A DNA stretch of 64,000 nucleotides from G020344215 sp039586575. GTDB lineage: Bacteria; Gemmatimonadota; Gemmatimonadetes; Palauibacterales; KS3-K002. Both the position numbers and the translations under genes were made by a program. The notes below the pieces were generated by a model that was not told the DNA's origin, searched no databases, and worked only from the letters and a program-made list of their open reading frames with translations. The stretch covers positions 1 through 64,000 of the forward strand of contig JBDHKD010000002.1 in the NCBI GenBank assembly GCA_039586575.1, read 5' to 3'. Within the stretch, counting starts at the first letter, position 1; each line of letters opens with the position of its first letter. Shown here one piece after another: positions 43,942 to 52,900 of this stretch.

Positions 43942-44505
43942 TTGCGAAATGCGACTGTTTTCGGTATATGTTCGGGTCACCGTACTACAGGGGGACGCAG
44001 GCGATTTCGGAGTCTGGTCGCGCTGGCCGCCCTTGTCCTGGCCTTGGGGGCGGGCGGCTGCGGTCGCGGTGAGCAAGCGGTCGACGAAGCGGTAGTACTG
44101 TCGGCCGATCCCATCGTCATCTCCAAACCAAACGAGGGCACGATGTTTGTTGGTCTGAGAACCGTCGTCTACCAGGTCGACGATCTGGAGAAGGCGAAGG
44201 AATGGTACGGCCGGGTCTTGGGATTCGAGCCGTACTTCGACGAGCCGTTCTACGTCGGGTTCAACGTGGCTGGGTTCGAGCTGGGGCTGCATCCGGCCGA
44301 GAAAGACGCGCCCCTCGGAGCCGGGGGTACGCTCGCGTATTGGGGAGTCGAAGATATCGTAGCGGTGATGGCCAGGTTGGAAGAGCTGGGCGCCCCGGTG
44401 CACAGCGAGATTCAGGATGTCGGCGAAGGGATCTTGGTGGCCTCGGTGATCGATCCGTTCGGCAACCTGGTGGGGATCATCCAGAACCCGCATTTCGGGA
44501 ACTAG
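43942..44505 (+). CDS. VOC/glyoxalase-fold protein, possibly a lipoprotein
   Basis: The last 120 residues are a VOC domain: GLRTVVYQVDDLEKAKEWYGRVLGFEPYF, FELGLHPAEKDA, GVEDIVAVMARLEELG and SVIDPFGNLVGIIQNPHF. Two starts are plausible. ATG 44143 with GAGGGCAC upstream gives the bare domain. A TTG near 43942 adds RRRFRSLVALAALVLALGAGGC, a textbook lipobox directly upstream and in frame, which makes an exported VOC lipoprotein. The longer form is listed. It is divergent from sodA. Ligand unknown. Confidence 0.65.
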   Translation: MRNATVFGICSGHRTTGGRRRFRSLVALAALVLALGAGGCGRGEQAVDEAVVLSADPIVISKPNEGTMFVGLRTVVYQVDDLEKAKEWYGRVLGFEPYFDEPFYVGFNVAGFELGLHPAEKDAPLGAGGTLAYWGVEDIVAVMARLEELGAPVHSEIQDVGEGILVASVIDPFGNLVGIIQNPHFGN

Positions 44506-44509
44506 CGAG

Positions 44510-45190
44510 TCACAGTCCCCACTCCCAGAAGCTCGGGCCGATGCGCAGGTTGTGCAGCCACTCGGGCGGCCACCAGTATCTCAGTAGCACAGCGAGCCAA
44601 CCGTGTGAGAGCGCCAGGGTGATCAGGTTGGGGTGCCGCTCGAACAGGCGGCACCAAACGTAGCCTCCCACCAGGGTTAGCGCCGCCAGGGCCAGGTTCG
44701 GCCAATGGAGGGAAGCGAAGAGAGCAGCCGTGATCGCCGCCGTCGGTGCCGGCCGCCCAACAGCTTCCCGTAGCCGGCGATAGGTGAACGACTGCATAGC
44801 GAACTGCTGGGCGAGCCCCCAGAACGGGTAGAGAAGGAACGGGCCGAGCATACCGCGGTGCCAAGTGGGCCCGGCTCCGGTCGCCCAGCCGATGGCCAGC
44901 ACAGCTATCGCCCCCACCAGAGTCGCCAGTCCTACCTCACGGGCTGAGATCCCCAGGTTGTCCAACCGGAGGCCGAGGTCCCGCAGCCGGTCCCTGTGAA
45001 GAACCGCGGAGGCGAAGGGGATGAGCACGATCAGGGTCATGAACGGGATGCGAAGCCAGTCGTTGTGCGTCGGTTGAAGTACCCAGACGTAGACCAGGCC
45101 CAGGCCCACGAAGACCAGCGGCTCTCCGACCGAGCGCGCTTTGGCGCGACCACTTAGGGTGGATAGGCTCTCTACTTGGCGTCTGTCCAT
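44510..45190 (-). CDS. CPBP-family membrane protein, degenerate first motif
   Basis: A 226-residue protein with about seven TM segments. CPBP/Abi-type blocks: WGLAQQFAMQSFTYRRL occupies the place of the EExxxR motif, but the Glu pair is Gln-Gln/Phe, while FASLHWPNL (FxxxH) and ITLALSHGW (third motif His) are kept. Family members are glutamic intramembrane proteases or immunity proteins; loss of the Glu suggests an altered activity. The 3' end is 5 bases from the VOC gene's 3' end (convergent). Confidence 0.75.
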   Translation of the reverse strand: MDRRQVESLSTLSGRAKARSVGEPLVFVGLGLVYVWVLQPTHNDWLRIPFMTLIVLIPFASAVLHRDRLRDLGLRLDNLGISAREVGLATLVGAIAVLAIGWATGAGPTWHRGMLGPFLLYPFWGLAQQFAMQSFTYRRLREAVGRPAPTAAITAALFASLHWPNLALAALTLVGGYVWCRLFERHPNLITLALSHGWLAVLLRYWWPPEWLHNLRIGPSFWEWGL

Positions 45191-45233
45191 TCGATCTCCG
45201 GGGCTGAGGGGCTCGAGACGACGCCCCGGGAAA

Positions 45234-45263
45234 TTTGCGGGAAACGCGATTCTGCGCTATAGA
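45234..45263 (+). promoter_or_regulatory. Probable sigma-70-type promoter
   Basis: TTTGCG (45234-45239) and TATAGA (45258-45263) with an 18-base spacer, about 50 bases before the ATG at 45317, which also has a perfect AGGAGG (45302-45307). Confidence 0.45.
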
Positions 45264-45316
45264 TTGGTCAATTCTCGAGATCGCTGGTTCCCCATTTTAC
45301 CAGGAGGTTCTCGGCT

Positions 45317-45853
45317 ATGCAGCGACGTGATGCCGGCAGGGTAGGTGCACAACCGCAACCGTTCCCGGTCCAGGCAGCGCCCCGCCCGCTGCGTTTCCGC
45401 GTTGAAGCGGAGCCCGGCGGGGACCCGATGCGTCGCCGCTGGCAGGCCGTTTTCTCCTACGGTGAGGGCTGGGCACGCTTCAAAATCGTTGTCAACCTGA
45501 GCCGCAACAGCCTCACTTTTCACCGCTCCCTCGACGCCGACTATACCGCCATGCTAAGAGCGTTGGCGGGTAAGCCTTCGGGTTCGGTGACACCGCTGCC
45601 GCCCCCGGCGAGCCGCGTCGAGTCGCTGACCTTTGAGACCGAGATCGTCGGACTCAAGATGTCACGAGTGGATGCCGGTGCCTTTCAGGCCGGGCCCGCT
45701 GGTGACTGGCTGGTCGTGCAGGCGTTTGTTCCGCGCGGTGCCGAGTCATTCCTGGTCGGTGTGAACGATCGGCTGAATGCCGGCGAAATCGTGATCACGC
45801 GGGCCGAGGCCGTACCTGTCGTCGTCCACGCGCTCTCGCAGGTCTTCGGCTAG
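45317..45853 (+). CDS. Conserved-looking hypothetical protein
   Basis: A 178-residue protein with no recognised family. The N-terminus is Arg/Pro/Gln-rich. A beta-strand region follows (RRWQAVFSYGEGWARFKIVVNLSRNSLTFHRSLD, about 40-73), then VESLTFETEIVGLKMSR and DWLVVQAFVPRGAESFLVGVNDRLNAGEIVITR. No signal peptide or TM segment. The perfect RBS and upstream promoter indicate good expression. Possibly a binding domain; no role can be assigned. Confidence 0.6.
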   Translation: MQRRDAGRVGAQPQPFPVQAAPRPLRFRVEAEPGGDPMRRRWQAVFSYGEGWARFKIVVNLSRNSLTFHRSLDADYTAMLRALAGKPSGSVTPLPPPASRVESLTFETEIVGLKMSRVDAGAFQAGPAGDWLVVQAFVPRGAESFLVGVNDRLNAGEIVITRAEAVPVVVHALSQVFG

Positions 45854-45987
45854 CCGGCGGCCCCGCCCCGGGGGCTAGCCGGAGCGCCGCGGACGCTTAT
45901 TATTGAGTCGCCCCGCCAACAAAGTCACTCGAATCCGACTCCCGCCGGCGGTCGGTCCACGGCCAGGCGGAGGGGTATAGGACACCC

Positions 45988-47550
45988 ATGATTCAGCCCG
46001 CGGTACAGGAAGTCGCCAGCGTCTTCAGAGGGGAATTGCGCTGGATGTTCGGGCCCTACCCGGCGCTGATACCTGACAGCGGCTGGCCGTCGGTGGGGAT
46101 ACTCGACGCACTCTGCCGCGGCATGCGCGGTCGCAGCGTCCTGACCGAGAGCGAAAAACTCTTCGTCTCCGGTGCAGCGGCGCAACTGGGCGAATTGATC
46201 CATACCTGCTGGGAAACGTTCGCCACCGAAGTGCGGGTAGAACATCGCGATGGAATCGTCTGCTCCGCCGTGGCGCCCGACGGCTCGACTTATCGCCTGC
46301 CGTTGGAGAACGCCATCCTGGCCACCCTGCGCGATCCCAAGCTGCCACAGCAACTGCCCGCGCAGCTACCGTACAGCCCGGCGGGCGACAGGCACTTACT
46401 CGAGTTGCTGGGACTGGCGGCCTGTCTGGGGATCAGCGCCTTCGGTGAAGGGCCTTGGCCCGAGCTGGCGGTGGACGGGTTGGATGATCGAATCGACGCC
46501 GTCGTTCCGCTGCTCGCCGACCAGTGCGCCGAACACTACAAGCATCTCCACCCCGAGGAGCACCTCGGTCAGAAGTCCGATCTCTACCTCAAACTGATCT
46601 GGCCGCTCACCATGTGTGACGGGGAACGCGCCTACGAGGAGGCCGGCACCAACCTCCTGGCCTACCTCGACGGTGCGCTGGCAGTCATTCGCGGAGCGTT
46701 GCCTCTTCTTAGGAACTTGGCGCGATTTCCTAGTGGGACGGTCCGCGGTGCGGCTCTTACCTGCCTCATCCTGGATGAGCGCGTCCCGGTCTCGGGCGAG
46801 CTGTTGGAGGTGGCGGCTGACCATTTCGGCGGCCGGGCCCGGGCGTTCCGCGAGGCCGCCATCGCCTTGGCGGCCGACCGCGGCCGCAACATCGACTGGC
46901 TGCGCGGTGGCGTTAACCCGGAGGCGCGCTTCCGCTATGAGCGGCAGCTGTCACTTCTGCCGCTTGTGCACATGCCGTTCGCGCAGTGTGTCGAGCCGGC
47001 CAACCGGGAGTTGGCGGCCGCGCTCGTCGCGATGGATGCCAGCGAAGCGACCACGCTGCTGGAGCGGCGATTGGCGCGAGCTGAGCGTCACCCGAAGCTC
47101 CTGTTCCAGCAGGCCATCCTGAAGCGCTGGCTCGGCGACCTCGAGGAAGCGGAGTCTCTGCTGGAAGAGATCGTCCGAGCTCACCCGGAGGGACTGGACG
47201 CCGATTTCTACCTGGAGGCCGGCATCGGCGCCTTGGCGCTGGGCCATTTGGACGACGCCATCACGCGCCTGGAACGGGCGCTCGCCTTGGGCGAGAAACG
47301 ATTCCAGGTCGCCTCCATACTGGGCCACGCCTACGCGCGCGTCGGGCGCCGCGAGGATGCCGTCGCCGCCTTCGGCGAAGCCATCGCCCGAGGCCATCTC
47401 CCCTCCGATGTCCTGGTGAGCAGGGCCGACGTGCAGCGTGAGATGGGCGAGCAGGAAGGATACTCTCGTGACCTTGCGGCTGCGGCCGCGCTCTATCCGT
47501 TCAACCCCCGCGTCGTCGAGCGGGTCATGGCGGGATACGTCGAGGCCTGA
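45988..47550 (+). CDS. TPR-containing protein
   Basis: A 520-residue soluble protein. The N-terminal 150 residues are unrecognised (LRWMFGPYPALIPDSGWP). The middle is helical. At least four TPR-like units lie between about 345 and 515: PKLLFQQAILKRWLGDLEEAESLLEEIV, ADFYLEAGIGALALGHLDDAITRLERAL and FQVASILGHAYARVGRREDAVAAFGEAI show the A-x-x-x-x-G-x-x-x-x-A pattern. Likely protein-interaction scaffold. A small opposite-strand gene follows. Confidence 0.75.
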   Translation: MIQPAVQEVASVFRGELRWMFGPYPALIPDSGWPSVGILDALCRGMRGRSVLTESEKLFVSGAAAQLGELIHTCWETFATEVRVEHRDGIVCSAVAPDGSTYRLPLENAILATLRDPKLPQQLPAQLPYSPAGDRHLLELLGLAACLGISAFGEGPWPELAVDGLDDRIDAVVPLLADQCAEHYKHLHPEEHLGQKSDLYLKLIWPLTMCDGERAYEEAGTNLLAYLDGALAVIRGALPLLRNLARFPSGTVRGAALTCLILDERVPVSGELLEVAADHFGGRARAFREAAIALAADRGRNIDWLRGGVNPEARFRYERQLSLLPLVHMPFAQCVEPANRELAAALVAMDASEATTLLERRLARAERHPKLLFQQAILKRWLGDLEEAESLLEEIVRAHPEGLDADFYLEAGIGALALGHLDDAITRLERALALGEKRFQVASILGHAYARVGRREDAVAAFGEAIARGHLPSDVLVSRADVQREMGEQEGYSRDLAAAAALYPFNPRVVERVMAGYVEA

Positions 47551-47562
47551 ACGGCGCGTGCG

Positions 47563-47787
47563 CTACGGACGCCAGCGGCCGGCACGGCTTCCCGCCTCGA
47601 GAACCTTGGCCACCACCTCGCGAAAACCGGGTCCGAACGCCATCGCCGCTTCGTCGAGCGAGACGAAGGAGAATAGCCGCTGGACGTAGCTACCACCCTC
47701 GCCGTAAGTGGCAACGACCTCGACGCCGCCATCGTCACCGACCGCCCACCTCGCCCAAATCGGGCCGCCTGAAGTCCCATCTTCCAT
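47563..47787 (-). CDS. Small hypothetical protein
   Basis: A 74-residue protein: GPIWARWAVGDDGGVEVVATYGEG gives two strands, then FVSLDEAAMAFGPGFREVVAKVLEAG a helix. The compact, low-bias composition and helix-ending charge pattern look like a real small gene, unlike other short frames here. No family recognised. Upstream on this strand lies an unassigned 180-base gap. Confidence 0.45.
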   Translation of the reverse strand: MEDGTSGGPIWARWAVGDDGGVEVVATYGEGGSYVQRLFSFVSLDEAAMAFGPGFREVVAKVLEAGSRAGRWRP

Positions 47788-47967
47788 GAGTCCTGCGAGT
47801 TAGAGCCTCCGAGAGCGAACGTAGAGGGATAACCGTTCTCCGTCCAGGCCCGGTCCCGTTGCCAGCCGGTCCGCATCGCCCTATCGTGAGGTGGGCCCAT
47901 TCCCAGCTCACAGCCAAGAGTGTAAGCCTAGCGGGAAAGTGCAGCTCACTTTCAGCAGGAGGGTGTC

Positions 47968-48483
47968 ATGAAGCTCCTCAGACTCGCCTTGGTTCTAGTG
48001 CTCGTTCCAGGTCTAGGCCTCGTCGCTTGTGCCGAGCAGGCTGGCGAGGAGGGGGCCGAGACCATGGAGATGGCGATGGCCGTTGACATGGAGGCTCTGG
48101 GCGAAGCGATCGCCGACATCACCGCACAGTGGGATGCTGCGTACGAGGCTGGCGATGCCGCAAGCCTCGCGGCCTTGTACACGGAAGACGCGTTCCGCAT
48201 GCCACCGAAGGAGGCGACGGAGCGCGGCCGAGAGGCGGTCGAGCAGGCCTACGCGGAGATGTTCGCTGCCACGAGTGAGAGAGAGATCACGATCAACCCG
48301 ATTGAGTACGGAGGCAGCGGCAACCTTTCGTTCACGGTCGGCACATACTCCTTCAGCTATCTGATGGAGGGTGAGACCTTCACGGACGAGGGGAAATACC
48401 TGGTCGTCTCCAAGATGGCCGACGACGGGACGTGGAAAATCCTCGCCCACAGCTGGAGCAGCAACCTGCCCGACGAGGAATAG
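47968..48483 (+). CDS. SnoaL-like (DUF4440) lipoprotein
   Basis: A 171-residue protein with lipoprotein signal MKLLRLALVLVLVPGLGLVAC. The NTF2-like domain has ITAQWDAAYEAGDAASLAALYTEDAFRMPP, a strand FTVGTYSFSYLMEG, then KYLVVSKMADDGTWKILAHSWSS, the W-K-I-x-x-x-x-W ending of DUF4440. ATG at 47968 with AGGAGGGTGTC upstream. Third SnoaL-like exported protein in this window. Function unknown; a strong terminator follows. Confidence 0.8.
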   Translation: MKLLRLALVLVLVPGLGLVACAEQAGEEGAETMEMAMAVDMEALGEAIADITAQWDAAYEAGDAASLAALYTEDAFRMPPKEATERGREAVEQAYAEMFAATSEREITINPIEYGGSGNLSFTVGTYSFSYLMEGETFTDEGKYLVVSKMADDGTWKILAHSWSSNLPDEE

Positions 48484-48515
48484 CGAGAGCGGTTCGGCTA
48501 GATCGTTAGCCGCAA

Positions 48516-48559
48516 CGAGCCCCGCGGTTTGCAACACTCGGCCCGCGGGGCTCGTCTAT
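48516..48559. terminator. Bidirectional intrinsic terminator
   Basis: CGAGCCCCGCGG (48516-48527) pairs perfectly with CCGCGGGGCTCG (48543-48554) and is followed by TCTATT. It lies between the SnoaL gene and the convergent hisA gene and can serve both. Confidence 0.85.
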
Positions 48560-48567
48560 TCGAGCGT

Positions 48568-49287
48568 CTAAATAGCGTGGCCCGCGGCGACCGCCTCGGG
48601 CAAGGACAGCAGGCCACCATAGAGAGCGCTGCCGACGACGCAGCCCGCGGCGCCGGTCTGACGTATCCGCACCACGTCGTCCACCGTCGCGACACCGCCG
48701 CCGGCGATCACGATGAAACCCTCCTGAATGACCCGCTTCGTCAGCTCGAGGCTGGGGCCGATCAGAATGCCGTCACGCATGACGTCAGTGCAGACGACCC
48801 AGCGGACCCCAATGGTGTGCAGGCTCGCCAGCACCTGGTCCATATCCTGGCCCGCTGGCGAAACCCGTCCCTGAACGACCAAGCGATCCTCGACCAGGTC
48901 GAGTGCGGCCGCCACCTCGTCCGGGCTGTAGTGGTCGAGCAGCTTGTAGAGCAGACGCGGGTCCTCTACGGCCGCTGTGCCGAGGACGATGCGGTTGATT
49001 CCCGCCTCGAATAGCCGGTTGGCGACCGCGAAGCTGCGCACACCGCCGCCGATTTGGATCGGTACATCGACGCGGTCGCGGATACGGTAGATCCAGTCGA
49101 TGTTCTTGGCGTGTCCGAGTCGAGCACCGTCGAGGTCGACGATATGGAGTGCCTCGGCGCCCGCCTCGACGAAGTTCCGTGCCACGCCGACTGGATCGTC
49201 AGAATGGACGGTCGCCTCGTCGAAGCGACCTTGCCGCAGGCGAACGCAGCGCCCGTCAAGGAGGTCGATGGCGGGATAGACGATCAT
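48568..49287 (-). CDS. hisA: HisA, ProFAR isomerase
   Basis: A 239-residue TIM-barrel enzyme of histidine synthesis that opens the ribose ring of ProFAR. Phosphate- and catalytic motifs: YPAIDLLDGRCVRLRQG (first catalytic Asp, about 8), ALHIVDLDGA, PIQIGGGVRS, IVLGTAAVEDP, AALDLVEDRLVVQG (second catalytic Asp, about 128) and TDVMRDGILIGPSLEL. It stands alone, not in a his operon, and shares a bidirectional terminator with the SnoaL gene. It appears intact. Confidence 0.9.
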   Translation of the reverse strand: MIVYPAIDLLDGRCVRLRQGRFDEATVHSDDPVGVARNFVEAGAEALHIVDLDGARLGHAKNIDWIYRIRDRVDVPIQIGGGVRSFAVANRLFEAGINRIVLGTAAVEDPRLLYKLLDHYSPDEVAAALDLVEDRLVVQGRVSPAGQDMDQVLASLHTIGVRWVVCTDVMRDGILIGPSLELTKRVIQEGFIVIAGGGVATVDDVVRIRQTGAAGCVVGSALYGGLLSLPEAVAAGHAI

Positions 49288-49504
49288 CCGACCTCAGCAC
49301 CCCTCCACCCGATGATAGCGGTCAAGCAAAAGCGGCCGTGAGGCGAACTGACTACCCCCTCACGGCCTGCTCAAGGATACCCGGCTGCAGGTCGCTGTCA
49401 AGCAGACACGCGTTACGATACACGGCCTATCGACACGAAGCGTGCCGAGCGTAGTTTCGGCGCATGGACATAGGGTGCAATGGCGAGCCGCCGGGAGGTG
49501 GGCC

Positions 49505-50149
49505 GTGCTGAGGGCCGCGGGCCTGACGCGCCTGGTCGAGGGACGAGCGCTGGTCGAGGACGTCAGCTTCGAGGTCACACGCGGAGAGGTCGTGGCTATT
49601 ACAGGGCCCAGCGGCTCCGGTAAGTCGTCGCTCCTTCGGTTGTTGAACCGTCTGGACGAGCCGACAGCGGGCACCGTCTACCTGGAAGACCGTGACTACC
49701 GGGAGGTACCACCCAGAGAACTCCGCCGTAGGGTCGGCATGCTTTTGCAGCAGCCCTACCTGTTTCCGGGCACCGTAGCGGCGAACCTCACGTTCGGCCC
49801 GGCAGCTCATCAGGAGACCTTGCCGGAGCAGACGGTCAGCGAGCTGCTCGGACGCGTCGGCTTGCCCGAGTCCGCCGGCCGCGACGTGAGCCGACTATCC
49901 GGCGGCGAGGCGCAGCGGGTCTCGCTCGCGCGAACGCTGGCCAATCGGCCGGAGATCCTGCTGCTCGACGAACCGACGTCGGCGCTTGATGAGGCTGCCA
50001 GATTGGGCGTGGAGCAGCTGATCTGTGAGATCATCAGTGACCAGGAGCTCACCTGTCTGATCGTGACGCACGACCGAGCCCAGGCGACGCGCATGGCCCG
50101 GCGCACGCTGGAGCTGCAGGCCGGCCGGCTCGTCCGTGATAACGGATAG
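49505..50149 (+). CDS. ABC transporter ATPase (FetA/YbbL-like)
   Basis: A 214-residue ATP-binding subunit. Walker A GPSGSGKSSLLRLLNRLD, Q-loop GMLLQQPYLFPGT, signature LSGGEAQRVSLARTLANRP, Walker B ILLLDEPTSALDE and H-loop IVTHDRAQATRM are all intact. Start GTG at 49505 (GGGAGGTGGGCC). It pairs with the UPF0014/FetB permease 12 bases downstream. The FetAB pair exports iron in E. coli; the same role is inferred. Confidence 0.88.
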   Translation: MLRAAGLTRLVEGRALVEDVSFEVTRGEVVAITGPSGSGKSSLLRLLNRLDEPTAGTVYLEDRDYREVPPRELRRRVGMLLQQPYLFPGTVAANLTFGPAAHQETLPEQTVSELLGRVGLPESAGRDVSRLSGGEAQRVSLARTLANRPEILLLDEPTSALDEAARLGVEQLICEIISDQELTCLIVTHDRAQATRMARRTLELQAGRLVRDNG

Positions 50150-50161
50150 AGGAGTATACGC

Positions 50162-50950
50162 ATGCTCGGCGGTTTCATCAGTGATTCGCTGCAGTTGGGA
50201 CTCGCGCAGGCGGCGATATCGGCACTCCTCGCGATAGGTGTCGTCTATGTTGCGCGTCGCAATGGGATACGCCTGGAACGCGAGACGATTATTGCCCTGG
50301 TCAGGGGTTTCGTTCAGATCGTCGCGGTGGGGTCGATCCTCGTCCTCGTCTTCCAAGGCCCATCGTGGTCGAGCTCGTTCATTCTACTCTTCATGATGCT
50401 CGCCGCTGCGGTCACGGCGGCGCGCCGCGCCCAGGGGATACCGGGAGCGTTCGCGGTCTCGTTCTATGGGATCGCCGGCGGTGCGGGGATCGTGATCGCC
50501 GCTATGACCGTCTTGGGTGTGATCGATCCGAGGATGGCTTCGCTCATTCCCGTGGGCAGCATGATCATCGCCAGCGCGATGAACTCGGTGGCGCTGGCCT
50601 TGGAGCGCTTCCGCTCAGAACTCGCCGGCAATGTCGGTTTTGTCGAGGCCGGCCTGGCACTCGGTGCGGCGCCGAGTCGGGTCGTCGCGCCGTACGTTCA
50701 AGCTGCGGTGCGCGCCGCCATGATCCCGCGCATCGATACGTTGCGCGCGCTGGGAATTGTATGGATCCCCGGGCTGATGGCGGGGATGGTGCTGGCAGGC
50801 AGCGACCCCGTCTATGCCGCCATCTACCAGTTCGTTGTGGTGGCGATGATCGTCGCTGCCTCGGGCTTGTCCTCGACGATTTCCACGCTGTTGATCCGAG
50901 GGCGAGCGTTCTCAGCGGCCGAGCAGCTCTTGATCGGCGCTTCGGCGTAG
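50162..50950 (+). CDS. ABC transporter permease (UPF0014/FetB-like)
   Basis: A 262-residue inner-membrane protein with about seven TM segments. FetB/YbbM landmarks: RLERETIIALVRGFVQIVAVG, MMLAAAVTAARRAQG, IPVGSMIIASAMNSVALALERF and RIDTLRALGIVWIPGLMAGMVLAG. Twelve bases after the ATPase gene. Putative iron (or other metal) exporter; it could help oxidative-stress resistance, as described for FetAB. Confidence 0.9.
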   Translation: MLGGFISDSLQLGLAQAAISALLAIGVVYVARRNGIRLERETIIALVRGFVQIVAVGSILVLVFQGPSWSSSFILLFMMLAAAVTAARRAQGIPGAFAVSFYGIAGGAGIVIAAMTVLGVIDPRMASLIPVGSMIIASAMNSVALALERFRSELAGNVGFVEAGLALGAAPSRVVAPYVQAAVRAAMIPRIDTLRALGIVWIPGLMAGMVLAGSDPVYAAIYQFVVVAMIVAASGLSSTISTLLIRGRAFSAAEQLLIGASA

Positions 50951-51036
50951 CGGGATATGGGGGCGGTGTAGTGTACCGGGGCGCGAGCGGCCGACCTATA
51001 ATGGATAGTTCACCGATCTGCCGCGGAGGGTAACGG

Positions 51037-52566
51037 ATGCTGGAGATCGACGGCCATAGCCTGGGCCTGGAGGATGTGGGCCGCGTCGCCTACGGGCGGG
51101 AGTCGGAGGTGAGACTTTCCGGTGCCGCAGCCAGCGCCATCGACGCGTCACGCGAGGTGGTAGAGCGCGCGTTGGATCAGAGCGAGCCGGTATACGGTGT
51201 GACGACGGGGTTCGGTCGGCTCGCGGAGGTACTGATTCCGCCGGCACAGCGCATGGAGCTGCAGGAGAACCTGATTCGAAGCCACGCGAGCGGGTTTGGG
51301 CGCCGACTGGGCCGTGAAATCACCCGCGCCGTCCTTCTGTTGCGTGCTAATTCGCTGGCGCGTGGCAATTCCGGCGTGCGACGCGAAGTCGTGGAATTGC
51401 TGCTGGAGATGCTGCGCCGCGGTATCGAACCGGTGATTCCCGAGTTCGGCTCGGTCGGGGCGAGCGGTGACCTCGCCCCTCTGGCGCACGTTGCCGTCTG
51501 CCTCTTGGGGGAAGGGCTGGTGCATGGCGAGCCCGACCCGATCCCGGCCGCGGAAGCTCTTGCAAAGGCCGGACTCGAGCCGCTGCGGCTTCGCGAGAAA
51601 GAGGGTCTGGCCTTGATCAACGGGACCCAGGCCACGACCGCACAGGGCGTCCTCGCTCTCCTGCAGGCGGAAGCCGCGGTCGATACGGCCGAGCTGGCCG
51701 GTGCGATGTCGCTGGAGGCGCTGAAAGGGACTCCCGCGCCTTTCGATGAGCGCGTGCATGCCAGCCGGCCACACCCGGGTCAGGCGGCGAGCGCCGCGCG
51801 GCTTCGTGCGCTGCTGGCCGAGAGCGAGATCCGCGAGTCGCACCGTCACGGTGACCCGCGTGTCCACGATGCCTACTCGCTTCGCTGCATGCCGCAGGTC
51901 CATGGAGCGGCGCGCGATGTGCTGGCATTCGTGCGACGCGTCCTCGAGATCGAGATCAACAGTTCGACCGACAATCCGCTGGTCTTCTCCGATCCGGGCG
52001 AGATCGTCAGCGCGGGCAATTTCCACGCACAGCTCATCTCGGAGGCGCTCGACTTTCTCACGATCGCCTGCACCGACCTGGCCTCGATCAGCCAGCAGCG
52101 CGTCGAGCGTATGCTGAACCCCGACCTCTCCGGACTGCCGGCCTTCCTTGCCAGAGATCCGGGGGTCGAGTCGGGTTTCATGACCGCTCAAATCGCTGTC
52201 GTCGATGTGCTATCCGAGATGCGGGTGCTGTCGCACCCGGCGAGCGTCGATTCGGTCACCACCAGCGCCAACAAGGAGGACCACGTCTCCATGGGCATGG
52301 CGGCGGCCAGAAAGGCTTGCCGCACGGTCGATTGTCTGACTTACGTCCTGGCGGTCGAGCTGATGTGCGCCGCGCAGGCGCTCGAGTTCCTGAAGCCTCT
52401 GGCACCCGGTCTCGGCGCCGCCGCTGGCTACCAGCTCGTCAGAACGCATGTTCAGCCGCTGGATGGAGATCGGGTGCTGGGTCCTGATATCGAGCGACTG
52501 CGCGAGGTGGTGAGGAGCGGGGCGTTCCAGGAGATCGTTCAGGGCTTTAGCGCGCGCACGACCTGA
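51037..52566 (+). CDS. hutH: Histidine ammonia-lyase
   Basis: A 509-residue enzyme that deaminates histidine to urocanate. The MIO cofactor triad Ala-Ser-Gly is in GSVGASGDLAPLAHVA (about 140-155). Further family blocks: YGVTTGFGRLAE, NLIRSHASGFG, LINGTQATTAQGV, SSTDNPLVF, GNFHAQLISEALDFL and TTSANKEDHVSMG. ATG with CGGAGGGTAACGG upstream. The rest of the Hut pathway is not adjacent. It may feed histidine carbon and nitrogen; tyrosine or phenylalanine lyase activity cannot be excluded. Confidence 0.92.
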   Translation: MLEIDGHSLGLEDVGRVAYGRESEVRLSGAAASAIDASREVVERALDQSEPVYGVTTGFGRLAEVLIPPAQRMELQENLIRSHASGFGRRLGREITRAVLLLRANSLARGNSGVRREVVELLLEMLRRGIEPVIPEFGSVGASGDLAPLAHVAVCLLGEGLVHGEPDPIPAAEALAKAGLEPLRLREKEGLALINGTQATTAQGVLALLQAEAAVDTAELAGAMSLEALKGTPAPFDERVHASRPHPGQAASAARLRALLAESEIRESHRHGDPRVHDAYSLRCMPQVHGAARDVLAFVRRVLEIEINSSTDNPLVFSDPGEIVSAGNFHAQLISEALDFLTIACTDLASISQQRVERMLNPDLSGLPAFLARDPGVESGFMTAQIAVVDVLSEMRVLSHPASVDSVTTSANKEDHVSMGMAAARKACRTVDCLTYVLAVELMCAAQALEFLKPLAPGLGAAAGYQLVRTHVQPLDGDRVLGPDIERLREVVRSGAFQEIVQGFSARTT

Positions 52567-52639
52567 AACGGTGTTCTCGTCGCCGCCGTAGGGAGACGTA
52601 GGACTTCGGGAAGCCGGGCACTCGGGCAAGGTACGACGA

Positions 52640-52900
52640 ATGGGCGTCATCTCTTGGATCATCTTCGGGTTAATCGCCGGGACCGTGGCGCGGTTGGTTC
52701 ATCCCGGTCGTGATCCCGGTGGCTGCCTGGTCACGATCGCGCTGGGTATCGGCGGCGCTTTCGTCGGCGGTTACATCGGCACCCGGCTGGGTTGGGGCGA
52801 GGTGACCGGGTTCGACTTGCGCTCGCTCGGCTTGGCCGTACTCGGCGCGCTGGTCTTGCTGATCGCTTTCCGCCTGCTGTTCGGCAAACCCCGCCGCTGA
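52640..52900 (+). CDS. GlsB/YeaQ/YmgE-family membrane protein
   Basis: An 86-residue protein with three TM segments. The opening MGVISWIIFGLIAGTVARLVHPGRDPGG and the middle GIGGAFVGGYIG are characteristic of the transglycosylase-associated (GlsB) family, linked to stress response. Short tail KPRR. Role unclear. Confidence 0.9.
   Translation: MGVISWIIFGLIAGTVARLVHPGRDPGGCLVTIALGIGGAFVGGYIGTRLGWGEVTGFDLRSLGLAVLGALVLLIAFRLLFGKPRR

Noticed and set aside
45848..45880. GGCTAGC/GCTAGCC inverted repeat after the 45317 gene
   Set aside because: It overlaps the stop codon, has a long GC loop and no T-tract, so it is too weak to call a terminator.
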